Positions 45,363 to 60,300 are shown, numbered from the stretch's first letter. The stretch: DNA of 64,000 bases from Trebouxia sp. TZW2008 (GCA_002118135.1 BDIU01000136.1:558001-622000), one strand, 5' to 3'. The notes: generated by a model not told the origin, from the sequence alone. A program made the numbers and translations.

Positions 45363-48300
45363 TCAAGTGGACTCTTTGTCTGAAAGACTCAATTGCTGTA
45401 GCTGCTGCTGCCGCCAGCTTGCAAACTCTGTAATGTGAGACTGCTTCCCTGCCTTGAGCGCCGTCTTATTTGCAGCTCTGGCTTGCTTCCACTCCTGCAA
45501 CACGTTTGTACCCACAATTCACTTCCTGAAGAAGTGTTCTGCAGTGAGAATTGGCGTGATCAAGACCAGTACCAGCATGCTGCAGGCATTCGACGTAAAA
45601 GATAATTGCTGCAGACGACTGCAAGCATGGCAAGAGGCATGTGCAAGCGAGAGCAATATCCACTATCACGACATGTTCACCCTAGGCTTGATGCTCATAC
45701 AGGTTGCAAAAGGTGGTGAAGCTGATGATGCTCTCAACTGAGTCATATTTGAGTTCCATCATGGCACTCACCTCAACATCAACAGCTGGCGAGTCAGTCT
45801 CCTGAACAATGGCATCAGCAGGTGTGTTAGCAGCCCCAGGCGACTGAAGAGCCTTGATACGCACAAATCGGTCTGGGTGCAGCTCAAGTGGCTGTTCCTT
45901 CTTGCCTTTGGGTACAGGCTTGACTACAAGCGGCTGTGTCTGCTGCTGAGCTGCGGTAGCTGCAGCAGCAACCCGCGCCTTGTGGGCTTCTAAGGCTGCA
46001 TTGACCTGCTTGGGCCGGTCCTTCTGACCTTCTGTCCACTTTGCAAAAGCGGCCTGTAGTCACACAGCCAGTCAAATGCGAAGCACTGGGAATAGTCTAT
46101 GAACAAAATTCGGCGTCAAAACGACTTCTTGCAGCTTTGGAGGGGTCAAAAGCGCACTCATAGACCAGTGAAACTTTCTGGGTCTGCTTCATCCATCAAT
46201 TGTGCCAAAGGCTGTGACCCACATTCAGCAAGCAAGCAAGCATGCATGCAAGCAGCAAGCAAGCATCACGCAACCGCGTGGACAAGACGCTGCTCATCAC
46301 ACGCAGCTTGAGTTGATGTTGCCACATTGTTGCAAGGGGTACAGTCCTGCAGTCCCACTGCAACAATTTGCCTGCTTACAACAGGGCATACAACAAAGCT
46401 GTGACCTTACAACCCCATCCCAGGATGCATGAGCAGATGCTTTACCGACTGTCCCAACGAAGCACAACGGCGCCATCTGCCAGCAGAAATGAGCAGCATA
46501 TGCCTGTTATCGCTAATGAACATCAGTGCTTGGTCTACAGCAATGACACAAGGTAACACTACGCTTTGTACGCAAACTCTACCTTCAGAGGCTACAGCTG
46601 AGAATCGATGCGGCAGCCGCAGAATCAAGTGTAGTCACTATCCTTTGAGCAAAGTTCTGAGATTGTGCCGTCTTTGCATCAGCTGAGGTGTGAGGTGTGT
46701 CACAGATGCTGTCTTGCGCAAAGTAACCATCGAGTCTCAGATTTTACCTGAGAGTACTTCTGCTTGGAGTCATCAGGCACCACAGGGCACGCCTTTGCTT
46801 CTGCTGTTGGGAGCAGTATCAGCTTCCAGGTGACTTCCCAAGGCAGGCTGAAGTGTTGACCTATCTCAAAGCGACACCTGGCAGGGTCCAGAGCCAGCTG
46901 CAGCAAGTATTTGCCCGGCTGCAGCCATTGTCCAGCCACAGTCACCTGAGCATCCCCAAACCACTGGCCCAAGCTCTGCGAAACCGACAACAAGACAAAT
47001 AATGTTACATATTGTCAGCAAACAGTGTAGCTGATTGCGTGTGGCTCATCATGGCAATGACGAAATGCCTATCATTTCCAGGCCATGCACAATGTAGCAT
47101 ACCAACCTCAGAATATCATGCTTTGCAAAGAGAGAGAGTGCATATTGCACACACTGTCAGTCAGCCAATGTGTGACTTGCAAGGGGTGTCACCACAATTC
47201 ACAATGGTCCAGCTTCTTGGTGTATGAGGTTTATTTGGACAGTTGGGACAGCTGATGCAATAGCTTGCCATGTCTGATTGGTTCTGGAAGTGTTGGTTCT
47301 GGAAGTGTTGTTTCTGATGAGGAGCTGTGGAGCAGCTTGCCTGAAACATGCCTGGACGTGCTTGAATGCACTTTGCATTGGCGTTTATGCCAGGCGTATG
47401 CTGGCATGCTGTCTAGGCCTGCACTGCTTGGTATGTGACTTTTACAAAACTTCACATGCCAGCAACTAAAGGAACAGTCAATCTTTTCATCCAAAATGGA
47501 ACAGTGAGAGAATCAGTGAATTACTTGAACAGCGCTTTGCTGTGCGCTTGCATCTGCCACACGGAGGATAGTCATCTGACATGCCATGTCAGCATTGCCC
47601 CTGCATACAATAGATTGTGTGTCAAGCCCACAAGATGCGATTGCTTTGACCTGCACATCACTTGATACCCATCTAACCTGCACATAATGTCCAAAACATG
47701 TACTTTAGCGGCAATAAGCAAGTTTTCATCAAGTGTGCCCTGCGCCACTGGGAGCAGTGCATGCAGTCAGTATCCTGTTGACAATCAGCAAATGCAGGTC
47801 AAGTGTGCCTTGTGCAACTGTGAGCAACATGCGCAGAAAGCACTGGAACGTGCACCCAGGTTTCCAGATGATCCCCTGACATTGTGCTGATGGAGTGTGT
47901 TGTTGCAGAGCCTGAGAACTTCCAAGGAGTCTGTGACCAATGCAAGGAGCTAGCGACAGCTGTGAGGAGCTAGCATCAACTGAGTCAGAGGTAAAACCCC
48001 TCAGACCCTTGTGACTGCAGAGAGACAGGGTTTACCTGTTGGCCACTTCAGCATGCAGGGTCAGCAGGGTGCGCTGACTTGGACTGATGACATACCTAGC
48101 CAGCACCAGGTGCTGGTTGGGCTCATACTTGCCTGCACCAGCCACCATACCTCAGTGAGCTTGACACAGTTCATTTAAATCTTGGCGCACTGCATGCGTT
48201 GGCGTTGCATCACACCAGATCTCAGCGCACAGGGCGTTCAGGATTCCTAGTCTGCTTGGTAACTGTTATACAAGTTTGTTGTGGGGAGATGGAATGTCAT

Positions 48301-51300
48301 TATGACTGAGGCCACCTAGGGGGACGTAGGTATAACGTACTGATGGGTTGCAGCATGGCACTCCCCCCCATATGTCACTGTTTAGTCTGCAGGACTCAAG
48401 AACATAGGTAGGCAAATCTCAGCATCAGCATGCATGATCACTGGCAGGATCACAGCAACAGAATAGAATTGGCAGCATCATGTATGTGTGTGTGTGTGTG
48501 CTGTTACCTTCAAATATGTCTTGCCGAGTGCCAGGAAGCTGAGTCCAGGCCTGCAGGGGCTGCTGTGAAAGCACACTGAGGCGCCAGCTGTCCTGAGGCA
48601 TTTCCTTGGGGCACCAGGACATGGCCATTACGGTGTAGCCCTCTTTGTTTGGGGCCAGCAGCAGTGGCTGTGTGCGGTGCACCAGGAAACTTGTTTCCTA
48701 CAAGCAGCAAGAACAGCTTGTCAGGACTTGAGACAGCTGGCTGTGTCTGCCTGCACTTCAGGTGCTCATAGCTGCAGGCCTATTGGCCGAGGAGGAAGAG
48801 GGGGGGGGGAGCGCGCACGGGTTCAGACCTGTTGCAGATCAACTGGCTTTGTTTGCTTGCAGCGTAGACCTTCTCAGCTGCAGTTCTTCAAGAGGAGGTT
48901 GCAGCTATTGTGCGCGCACTAGTTGGCATGTTGGCTCAAGTTGTGTCGGCTCGATCGAGAGTTGCATCAGCCCTTTGAGGTGTCATTGTCCAACAGCAGC
49001 AGCAACAACCACAGCAACAACAATGGGAGGTTGCATCAGACCTTTGAGGTGTCATTGTCCAGCAGCAGCAGGGAGGCAGCCTGAGGCAAGATTTCACCCG
49101 GCAGGGCCAAATCCAGGGCCACAAGGCAGGCCTGGGGCAGGTTGAAAGTGTAGCGGAACCAGAGGGCCCAGGCTGCTGCAGGGAATGGCCCAATCCGCCC
49201 CTCACTTCGCTGCACTGCCACTCCCTCCTTCTCCTGCAGCACCTGCAGCCACCATATGGGTCGGCGCATAATACCCACATCAGTGCAAGTTTCCACACAA
49301 GCATCATATACATCAGCACACAATGCTCACATCAACAAAAGCAAACACGATATGAGTGCAAAAACGCATCTCCACCTGACCCTCTGGCCGTAACAGTGGA
49401 CGACCTCTGTTGCTTGTGTGTGCGCTGCACTGCCGTTCAAGACTTTGCATGTTATGTTATCTGTATGACAGCTCCACCAACAAGACTGGAACTGACCTCC
49501 TTTGCACTTCAGACAGTTAGGTTAACTGGCACACAACAACAAGCTCTTTAAGTAGGCATTCTCCAGCGTGAGACAATTCTGGTTGTTGCACCACAGCACC
49601 ATCTTACCTTGCTTGCATCCTCCACCTGGAAGGGAACATTGGCTCTCAGGTCCATAGCATGCAAAGCATGGGGTTTAGTCATGATCATGAGGGGTTACAG
49701 GCCACCTGGCAAACTCGGCGTGAACATCATCCAGCAATATTCAAATTTGACTGTTTTGCATAGGCATTATCCTACCTTGTTTGTGTCCTCCACCTGGAAG
49801 GGAACATTGGCTCGCAGGTCCAGGGCATGCAGGGCATGAGGGTTAGTAATTAGGCGTGCCAGGTGGCGCCCAGCTGGCAGGCTGAGGCGGGCTGCTGCAG
49901 CTGTGGGGGTGTGCAGCTGCAGCAAAGGGCCCTCTGCCCTCCCAGCTGGGGCAGTTCTGCTCCATGCATATGGCTCCGTAACCAGCTGGAACTCTGACCG
50001 CTGCCTGTGTTTGTCAAACCATGTAAGTGTTTTACTGGAACCAGGACTCAGTGTGTTGTCAGATTGAGGTGGGGCTTTGACAGGGGTGGGGGGCAGGTGT
50101 GCAACTGCAGCAAAGGGCCCTCTGCCCTCCCTGCTGGGGCAGTTCTGCTCCATGCATATGGGTCCACAACCAGCTGGAACTCTGACCGCTGCCTGTGATG
50201 TCAACTCACACATGGTCAAGTCAGTTGTCTGGAAAGCACCTAAGCGGGTTGGCCTTGTCTTTCAGAAAAGAAAGCTACAGATGATGGTGGCTGCTGTCAA
50301 GAATGACTGCAACAGAGGGCCCTCTGCCCTTCCAGTTGGGGCAGTTGTGCTCCATTTGTATGACTCCACAACCAGCTGGAACTCTGACCGCTACCTGTGG
50401 TGCCAAACCACGCATGTTAAAGCGATTTATTGTCTTGGTGTATTGCAGCAAATGGCGGTGTGCATAAAGTCAGTGTCAGCGCAATTGAAGCACATTGTGA
50501 GCTTTCAAAGGCATCAGGGGGAAACTGTGGGGTGGCAAAGCTGCAGCAAAGGGCCCTCTGCCCTTCCAGTGAGGCCAGTTCTGCTCCATGCCTACCCAGC
50601 TGGAAGCTCTGACTACTGCCTGTGTCTGCAACAGGTTTTTTGTGCCACTGCATGCGTTTTCCACTGGCATGTGATTGACCAGGCTTTTGGTAAATCTTTC
50701 AATTCTTTAACAGACCAAAGTTGTAATGCATATATATGTGGTTGCCCTTTCACCTAGACATCAAAGGCAGCTTGCTGTGGTGCATACCTGGATGAGGTAG
50801 CAGCAGCAGGCAGGGAAGCTGAGGGGCCCCCTGAGAGGGACACCAACAGCTGCACAGGCTCCTTGCACTCCAGGAACAGGGCAGGGCTGTGAGCCAACAG
50901 CCTCAGGTCTGGCCTCTTCACCTGCTGGCTGTGGCTGTACATGCTTGGGTCCTGCAAAGCATTTGGGCAACTTGCAGCAAGAGCTTTGTCGAATCTGCCA
51001 CTGTAAATGTGTTGACCTTGCAGAACTATATTTGCACACAGCAAAGCTTGGTTGGAGACAGTTGATTGCTTCTGTACGTACCTAGTTGGGCCTGCTGAGC
51101 CTGCCTAGCCCACGTTTGTAATGAGTATAATGAAAGCTTGCAAGTGATACATGCACATGTTGCTTGTTGGTAACTTCAACTTGTCCCACATTGAGACTTT
51201 TCTTACTTTGCTTTTGTATTGGGTTCTGATGTTCCTGAAGCTGTGCAGGGAAGCATAGGCAAGATGACTCTTTGACAGCCAGGGAGAGCAGACCTGAGCA

Positions 51301-54300
51301 AGAGTGATGGATTGGGAGGAGGTGGCCAGGTCATGCAGGTCCACCCAGGTATGAGGGCCATTGCCCTGCGCCACTTTGGCAATTTGCTTGCCCCTCCATT
51401 TGGCCACACTCAACACCTGCAAGTATCATAACAACCATGAAACAGGCTCACAAGCTTGCATGTATCCTACCAATACAAGGTTTTGCTTTTCTGTTGGTGA
51501 AAGGGCTTGAGCAGGAATATGCTATGCAGGCCACATATCAATAGACCGGGAAGATTGCAGCAGAAGTGCATGGTTGATTTGATCACCTGGCAATCGTGAT
51601 ATATGAGGGAGAAACAGGGCACAAGGCTGATGCTCTGACTGAATTGACCTTGCGCCAGGTCAGCTGCTGTTATAGCTGCTGTCCAGCGTCAACGATTGAT
51701 GCAAACAGTGCTATTGTGCGCCTCAATGGTGTGCAGAACTGTGAGTTGATGCGGGCACCTGGCAGTGATGAGAGATGAGGGAGGAGCAGGGCACAAGGCT
51801 GATATCCTGACTGAGTTGACCTTGCGCCAGGACAGCCCCTGTGATAGCTGCTGTGACTTGCGCCATGTCTCCAACTGCAGAGACCTGGCTGGAAGACTCT
51901 GCATACTTCTTGCTCAAAGACCTGAACGTAAAGCAGACACAGCTCAGCCTTGCCCATATGCTGCCAATGCATCATGGTGTCATGAGCCTTCTTATCACTT
52001 ACACGCTGCGCATGTTCACAGGCTAGCTCAGAAACGTAAGAGCAAGAGGGAGAGAGAGATTATTACAAGTTTTGGCCAGCCTATTTAGGCTGATCACTTG
52101 TGCTGAGGTCACTGCAACCCCAGCATGTACCCTCAAAATTGTAGCACTGAGACCAAGGCACATGTTGTGTGTCCTGCTGCTATGCACATTGTGCATGCCC
52201 ATCCAGGTCACTGTTTGCAATGCCCACATGCAATAGGACATGTTTTCTGTGGCAGCTTTTAGGGACACAGGCTCTCTCTACAACATCTAACAGTGTAAAG
52301 TCTTCATTTCCTTGTGCAAGATGGCACAGCAGGCTGCGCTTGCAGACCTTGTACACATCAAGCATATTTGCAAAATCAAAGTTGACTTCAACAGTTGATC
52401 TGCATGCATTACAGCGTCTACATGTGTCATCTGCTGACCTGGCATGCTTGGCCCAGACAGTGAGCCTGCGATGCACATTGGGGGCCGAGTCATCTCCACG
52501 AGGTGTCAAGCGTGCTGCTGCCTCTGTGTCTGGAGAGCCATCAAGCTGCACTGGGGCAATGGTGGCTGATAGTGCCCCAGGGCCTGAGGGCATGTGGTAG
52601 TTACGGTGCGTCACAGGGTCAATGCGGCGGAATTTGGCACGGTCTGTAAGGATTGGCTCAGGCGCATCTAAGATGATGACGTGATCTGGCACGTGGCCAG
52701 CAGCTTGCAGAGTAGTTGCCTGCATGCCAGCTTGATGTCATCAAGAAATCAAAACAGCTGCTGCACGTGCTGATAGTGCGCTATAAAAAGTGTTGCATGT
52801 AAACGTCTCTGGGAGAGGTGCTGAGCGCCTACAGCAGACTAAGTTCGTTCAGAGAGGCAGGCAACAGCATCAAAATGCTTTGTCAAAGCTTGCACTGAAG
52901 CAGAGCGCGCGACTCAAGCAGCAGTATACAACCGAGCCCTTTTCCCTTGCCGCCATCAGCTGCCTGACTTGATGCAACAAGCATAATTGTTGATAACCAT
53001 GTGCAGTCAATACTCCTGCTTGAAAAGCATAATGCAACGAGTGTGCAAAAAGTGGAGTGTCACTTGCCTGAGCAGCTGTATGGGGAAAGCCGTCGAGCAG
53101 CCAGCCTGCCTCCACACAGTCTTGCTGCTGCAACCTGAGGCTGACAACTTCCAGGTAGATGCTGTCGGGGATCAGACCATCCCCAGCAAGATAATCCTGC
53201 AGAAGGGCATCCCCAGCTGCTGCCCTGGCTTGCAGCAGGGGCCCTACTTGGATGTGGGGCATTCCTAGGGAGGCTGACAGGGCCTGGCAGTGGCTTGTCT
53301 TGCCACTCAGTGGAGGTCCCAGCACTACCACCCTGAAAGATCACATTCACAATAGTCACAATGTCAAGAACCTGTACAAGTTGACTGACAACAACAATAA
53401 GGATGATGTGAACAAAAACAAAGACAAATTGTAACAAGAACAACAGCAATAGCTACAGCAATGGTGGTCATCACAGTAAGTCTCAGGAGAGCTGCATGCT
53501 TACTTGAAGCGCTTTTGGCCGTACTGGGTGTGGGGGGGAAGGGGGGGAGGGGCGGGGAGGTCTCAGGAGGGGCGTCCATGACCCCACACCTAGGTCATGA
53601 CGCATGTGCACTGTTCTTCACTCACAACTGGCTTGTCCAAAACAACCTACCACAAAATGCATGCAGGCAGGCTACAGCTCTACTAGAAGGGCTTTTGGCT
53701 ATACCGGCAGCAGAGCTTCATACTTCCTTGCATTGTACTTTTCAGGAGAACTGCATGCTTACTTGAAGGGTTTTTGGCCATATTGGCGGGAGGGCAGGTC
53801 CCAGGAGGGGCGACCATGACCCCACACCTGGGCCATGGGTAGGGCCTTGGGGTAGCGCAAGCTGACCTGCTCCAGCAGCCTGTAAAGGGATTGGCGCAAG
53901 GCAGCAGGGCCTGTTGCTCCTATGGCCACTGTCACATCTAACAGACCAGGGCTTTCCAGTGCTGCCACTTCTGCCTCTGCAGCCTGTCATCAACAACAAA
54001 TACAGCTTTTCACGTCTAGTACATTCGGACTTGATGCATGGCAGAAGAGCCTGGTGTTCCCGATGCTCAATGCGTCCAGCAGACCATGACTTTGCAGAGC
54101 TGTCGCCTCTGCTTTTGAGGCCTGTTGTCAAGAAAACATGCAGTTTGTCAGCAACAACACATGTAGCCTGCTATTGACATCTCAAGCAGCTCTTTGTATC
54201 TATAGTGTTGGGCCAGGTGCAAGGCAGCAGGACCTGTCGCTCCTATTGCTGCTGTCACATCCTGAAGGGCTGGGTTTTGTAGAGCTGCGACTTCTGCCTC

Positions 54301-57300
54301 TGCAGCCTGCCATCAGGAAAACGTGCTTTTCTTGATTTGTCTGATAGCGTCAGCCATGGCACAAGGCACAGGGGCCGGTTGTTGCTCAGCCCGCAAATGT
54401 CACAAAGAGTCAAGAACTAATGCAGTACACAGACCAGACAATAGCAAACATTGCACTTGCTATACTGCAGCAGCATCACACCTGCAGCAGCTGCTGAGCA
54501 GCTTCCTCTGGCTCATAGCCAGGCAGAGGCCTTTTCTGGAGGGCTGCAGCAATGTTGTCCAGCATGCCCTGGCTGCTCTCAGGGGTTAGCCCCACATAGC
54601 ACGCTTCAAAGCCCTGATCCCTGAGGACTTGCACGTCAGCAGCGTGGTCCACATCAAGCACGCACACCTGCATACCATTCTCAACGTCTGTGTGACTCGT
54701 GTAACACCAAGGTCAACAAAGCTGATACCAGTGATATTCAAGCTGCATAGTGGACTTAAAGAGACAACGTTATGTCAAAGCATGGAAACAGGCAACATAC
54801 AAGGAAGAGACAAAGATACTGATCAGCCCAACAGTATTTGCATTCATGACATAATTAGACAGCAGCTGCAGTATATCAAAGCCCCTTCTTGCTCAGTACT
54901 GCTGCAGTGACTGCTGGAAGTGCACTGTGCTTAGGACAAACCCACCTTGTCCTGATACTGCACAGCCTGGACAGCTGCCTTGGTGACACCATACAAATGA
55001 CCACATGCCATCTCAGACAACAGCAGCTGCCCTTGCTGCTGCAGCACTTCTGCTTCCTCCTGGCTGATCACCTGCACATCACTGGAACTGCTTGCAGTGC
55101 AGTATTCCAGCAGCCGTCTTTTGCAGTGCTAATGTTTGCCAGAGGGATGCTACACAATGCACTGTGATCAACTACAGGCATGACTGTTCCTGCTGCCTGA
55201 GCTCTGTCACTGAGACTGACAGCGCTGTGACCACTGCTTGATGTTGCGCAGTGCAGTGGATAAAAGTAGATAAAATAAATGCGCATGCAATGACAGCTTG
55301 CGCTTGGGTCTCAAGAAATGCATGGTAGCAGGAGTTTGTGAGACTGCTCATGCATGATACTGCACTTGCTTCACAGACTCAGCTGCATTCCAGGCCACGT
55401 GCTGAGCAAGCATAGCTAGTCAAGAGTCAGTCTGCTGCAGACTGACCTTGAAGGAGGGGTTGGGGTTTGCACCCTCCGCCCTAGGCTTAGTGGTGAACAT
55501 CTCAGGAGCAGCAAACCTGCTGCCATACTCCTTGAACAGCTGTTGCACCAACTCTCCTTTACGGCAGGCTGCGCCGAAGGGCCCTGCCAGGACCACGGGC
55601 AGGCTGACAGGGGCAATGACTGCAGGGCTGTGCTTGGAAATGGCCTGCTTGAGGGTCATGTACATGTTGTCTATTGGGCCTTCTGGTATGACGGCTGCAA
55701 AGGAGCTTGCTGCTTCCTGCAGAGGCAGCCAGTCGAAGGTGGTGCATTGGTTGATTGCTGCTGAGGAGCAAGAATGCACTCTGTATACATAGGAGCAAGC
55801 TGTTATAAGTGCTGTTTATCGGGGCTTCTGGTATGGTAGCTGCAAATCAGCTGGCTGCGTCCTGCAGAGGCAGCAAGTCAAAGGTGTTGCGGTGACTGAT
55901 TGCTTTTCAGAAGCGAAATGGTGCTCTGTATACGTAGGAGCAAGCTGTTACCAGTGCTGTTTATCGGGCCTTCTGGTATGCTGGCTGCAAAGGAGCTTGC
56001 TGCTTCCTGCAAGATGTGGGCACGTCAAGACTTTGCATTGACTGACTGCAGCTCAGTGGCGCGCTCAGCATGCCGATAAGCGAGGTATGGCTCAAGCTGT
56101 CAACAGAAAGGGGTGGTACTGTGGCTGTGGCTATACAGACACCAATTGTCAACAGTGACTTCAAACCAAACCTCTACAGCACTTCCAGCAATCTCCAACA
56201 GTAACACTGGCTCAGGCTGGCGCATCAAGTTCATGATGATGAGTACCAATACGGAAGTGAGTGCACTGGGCATGGCCAAGATCAAGCAATACGCTGAGCT
56301 GGTGTTTTGGTCGGTAGTCGGATGCCATTGTGGTCATCAAGTGAGCTTTGAACGTAGCAGAGTCAGGAATCAATCAGGCTTCTTTGTCTCCCTCAATCAA
56401 CAAAATTTTGATTTGATTCAATTTTTTTTATCAATCAAAGAGAAAACCCAAACGGATGTTGACATGCTCACAACATGCAGCTCATGCGTTGACACAGCAG
56501 CAGCACTGGACGCCAAAGGTGCTTGACCATGACATGCAGAAGCTGTTCCACCCAAAAAGGCAGCAATGGAAAGCAAGATAGATTAAGCCTTACATTGGCC
56601 TTTTCAGCTTCTGCAGTGGCTGCCTGAATGGCCTGCTGCACTTGCGGCTCCTTATTCGTTGGGGGCAGGGCTGTTCTCACTGCCTGCGCCAGCCCTGCCC
56701 CTGGGGGCAGAAGCACTTTCAGGGCATTGGGCACTTTCACTGCCAGCGTCCTCTTGACATCCAGGGGCAGTAGGCACATCTTGCCCTCAGCTGCCACCTG
56801 CGATCAGCCTCATGGGTCATTGCAAAAGTCTGTCTCTGCAACTGAGCCAAAAGTGCCATTGAGCACAATAGCAGCCTGCTTTGCACTTCAGAGCGCATAT
56901 GGGTACACTATAAAGAGACATGGCATCAGCTTTTCATGCTGCATTTTGTGCACTTGTGGGGTTGTTCAAGAACATGTACCAAGCAAACAAGATTATATGA
57001 AAAGAAGGCCACACACACATCTAACAAAGGTCATCTCGCTTGCACACAGTGCTCATGTCGGTGTTCTCTGAGGACAGGCGAGTGCTTCATCAACACTGCA
57101 CACAAAAGTTTGCCTGCAGGCTTGCACTTGTTGTAGCAAGGAGGCAGTAGCGCCAGTGAGGGCTGTCCCAGGGCCCTCTGCAACCTCCACCACCTGCCCG
57201 CTGGCGACCATCTTGCATGAGACAACTCGAGCAAGCAAGGCCTCGAGGAACAGAACATCGGGCATTGTATCCAGATGCCTTCTTCTTTGCAGACACTCCC

Positions 57301-60300
57301 TTGCATGCAGGGATGCACCTGCTGCAGAGGCATTGCATGCAAGGGCGGCATAGAGTCATTGCATGCAGCCCAATTAGCCTGAAAATTTCTATCATTGCAC
57401 AAATATGTAGATGCACAAAGTAACGAACGAGTGGATGGAACACTGGACTGAACAGTGAATTGCACCTGTTGTAGTGTTGAGGCAGCAGTGCCAGTAAGGG
57501 AGCCACCAGGTGCTTCTGCCACTTCCACCAGCTGTCCGCTGTCTGCCATCTTCTGCATGACCTCCTTCTTGACAAAGAAGAAGTGCACGCCCTCCACCTC
57601 GCCCTTCTCAGGCTTCTTGCTAGTATGCCTGCTCAGCACAAATGCTTTAGCCGAGGCTCAGAGGTAGTGTTGAAGGCAAGCCTTGAAGGTAGAGCTTTAG
57701 CTGAGCCTTAACTCTAGTGGGCACACGCTACCTAAGTGGCTCCAATGTTTGACCTTCTCAATCCCGCTGACTATTTGTGTACTGAGGTGCAATCATCCTT
57801 GGATAATGCCACAACACTTTTGGAAAGGCCAAATCCGTGCATTTCTGTGTCACGCCAGCAAACAGCTCAGACGGCTGAGCAGGCAACTCTCATACATCAG
57901 CTGATGACGCCTCTCCATTTCTCAGGCGTGTAACAGGCAGCATGCAGTATAGTCCGCAGGGTAAGGCGGACTACACTAACCTGACGGCAGTCCCAAACTT
58001 GGTGGGGTACTCTTGCATGAGCTTAACCATGAGGGTGTCCCTGGCTGTGACTGCCACGCTGCAAAGCACTAGGGACATGCAACGCGAGGCGCTGGTCATG
58101 TGTGACTACACAAACCTGATAGCGGTCCCAAACTTGGTGGGATACTCCTGCATGAGCTTGGCAATGAGGGTGTCCCTAGCTGTGCCTGCCACGCTGCAGA
58201 TGACTAAGGGAGCCTGTGGCTGAGCTGATGCAGCTGCATTGCCCTCATCTGGCTCGGCATTGGCAGCCATCAAGTCTGGCCTGTGTCTGCATACCACCAG
58301 CAAGCTGAGCTCATGCGTAAGCGCCACAGTATGAAGTGACCATTCTTGTAGCCCTGCCTTGCCATTAAACAGAGTAAAGCAGGCAGGTCAGATCAAATAT
58401 GTGCTTGTGAGTAGGATGGCAGGTCAAGCAACTGAACAAGCTGTCAAGTGTGAAGTGACGCAAGAGCTGCTGTGTAATTTTAAGATGCTGCAATGCTAAA
58501 GCGATGCTGAAATGCAATGCTGCGATGCAACTATTAGATGCAGTCTCGGCAATCTTACCTTGAAAAAATTTGGGTGAGCTCATCACAGGTTTGCTCCACG
58601 CTCTCGAAGACCTGCAGATGCATGCTGAAATCACGAATTCGTCATGAAGGCAGCAATAGAGCACATTTGACAAATACAACATGGGGTCATAAACAATGGA
58701 GTCACTCCATTGGTGCATTGACGAGGCAAAGTCTAAGTGCAGCAGCCAGCAAGCTATCTTTCTTGTGGCATGCTCAGGCTGTCAGGCAGCAGTCAAGCAG
58801 TGACAGGATATTGCCTGCCAAGCCGTAATGCATGCAGACCAACCTGTGACTGAACAGACCCACGTTTTGGGCAAATTGCCAGTCAGCTTTTGATGCTGCA
58901 ATGCACCTGCCAAGACATGTCTGATTCATACCAGCTTGTGATCAAACACATCCCCTGCTTGGGCAAAGTGCCAGTCAGCTTGCGCTGCTGCAATCTGAGC
59001 CTCCACAAAGTGTGCAGGCTGCCTTAACTGCTCCCTGGTCTCTGCTTCATAGTCCTGACAGCAAACACCATAGACATACTCAAGAGTCAGCATTCAGGCT
59101 GATCCTTATGCACCATTTGCATTGAGTGAAGACAGCATGCAAGCCGCTTGCACAACACCATTGACATGAGATGTAGCTATTGTCTATTGCAGAAAAGTGC
59201 GTGTCATGCACCAACAGATGGCAAGATGCTGCAAGCTGTGCCTGTAGATGTGTGGAGTCCAGGCGATACATAGGTCAGGCCAGATCTTGCAAAAGCAAAC
59301 ATGCAAAGCTACAAATCAAAACGTCACAAGCCAGGCAGCAGTAACAGCAATGATCACAGAAAGTGTAGCTTGAGGCAAAGAGCACAGCTGGCTCTGCATG
59401 CCTGTTATCGTCCACTCAATCTAATGTATGCCCATGAGCACAGCATGCTGTTCTGAGTGCACCTGTGGGGTGTTTGGGGCCAGGAAAACAGTCAGGCAGT
59501 CCAACCCTTTGGCTTTAGCAGCCTCTGCGCCTTGCACATCAGTCAGTATCAAAGGAATCCTGCCCTGTGCCGCTACTGCTGCTATGCTTGCTTGGGTAAC
59601 TCCATAGCGCCGCCTGGCCAGCTCATGCCTGATAGGGTCACAGTGGTGCTCTGCAAGCTCTCCCTGCTGCTCAAGGTGCTGCAGCAAAGGAGCGCAGATT
59701 GTTGGCGACAATGTGCTCAAGATCTGCTCTGCTGATCTTCATCCACTCCCCATGTAAGGGCAGTTCATTACAAGGGGGACCTTGTTTAGTACTGAGCATG
59801 CAATGGCATGTTTTATAGCCATGAGGCGTTGCAGACAAACCAGACAAGACAAGACAAGACAGGACAGGAAAGACCAGCGCAGGGCAGGACAGGACGAGAC
59901 AGGATGGGACAGAAAAAGACACAATTTGAGGTAGTCTGCTCACATTTGCAGCTGCATGGCTGAAGCTGCAATGCAGCAGCAACAAAGCAGCTGCTACATC
60001 ATTGCTTTGGCATCAGAACACTTGGCGATGCCATGCAGCAGAAGAGACAGCGGACACAACTTGACATGCACATACGATCATTTTCTTTGTAAGACACATC
60101 TACAAGCTCAAGGCTGGTTTGTGGTCTGCAATCACAGTGAGCAATGACCTGGCAATGAGCTGCTCGACCTTAGTTGAATTTGGTTCCTACAACATGTGCA
60201 GCATGCCTTGAACTGGATGCTGTGTTCAGTGAAGGCTGTGAGATGATGGGTGCAGGGAAAGATGGGTGGATTTGCTGCTGATGGGCTTGCAGTAACATGG

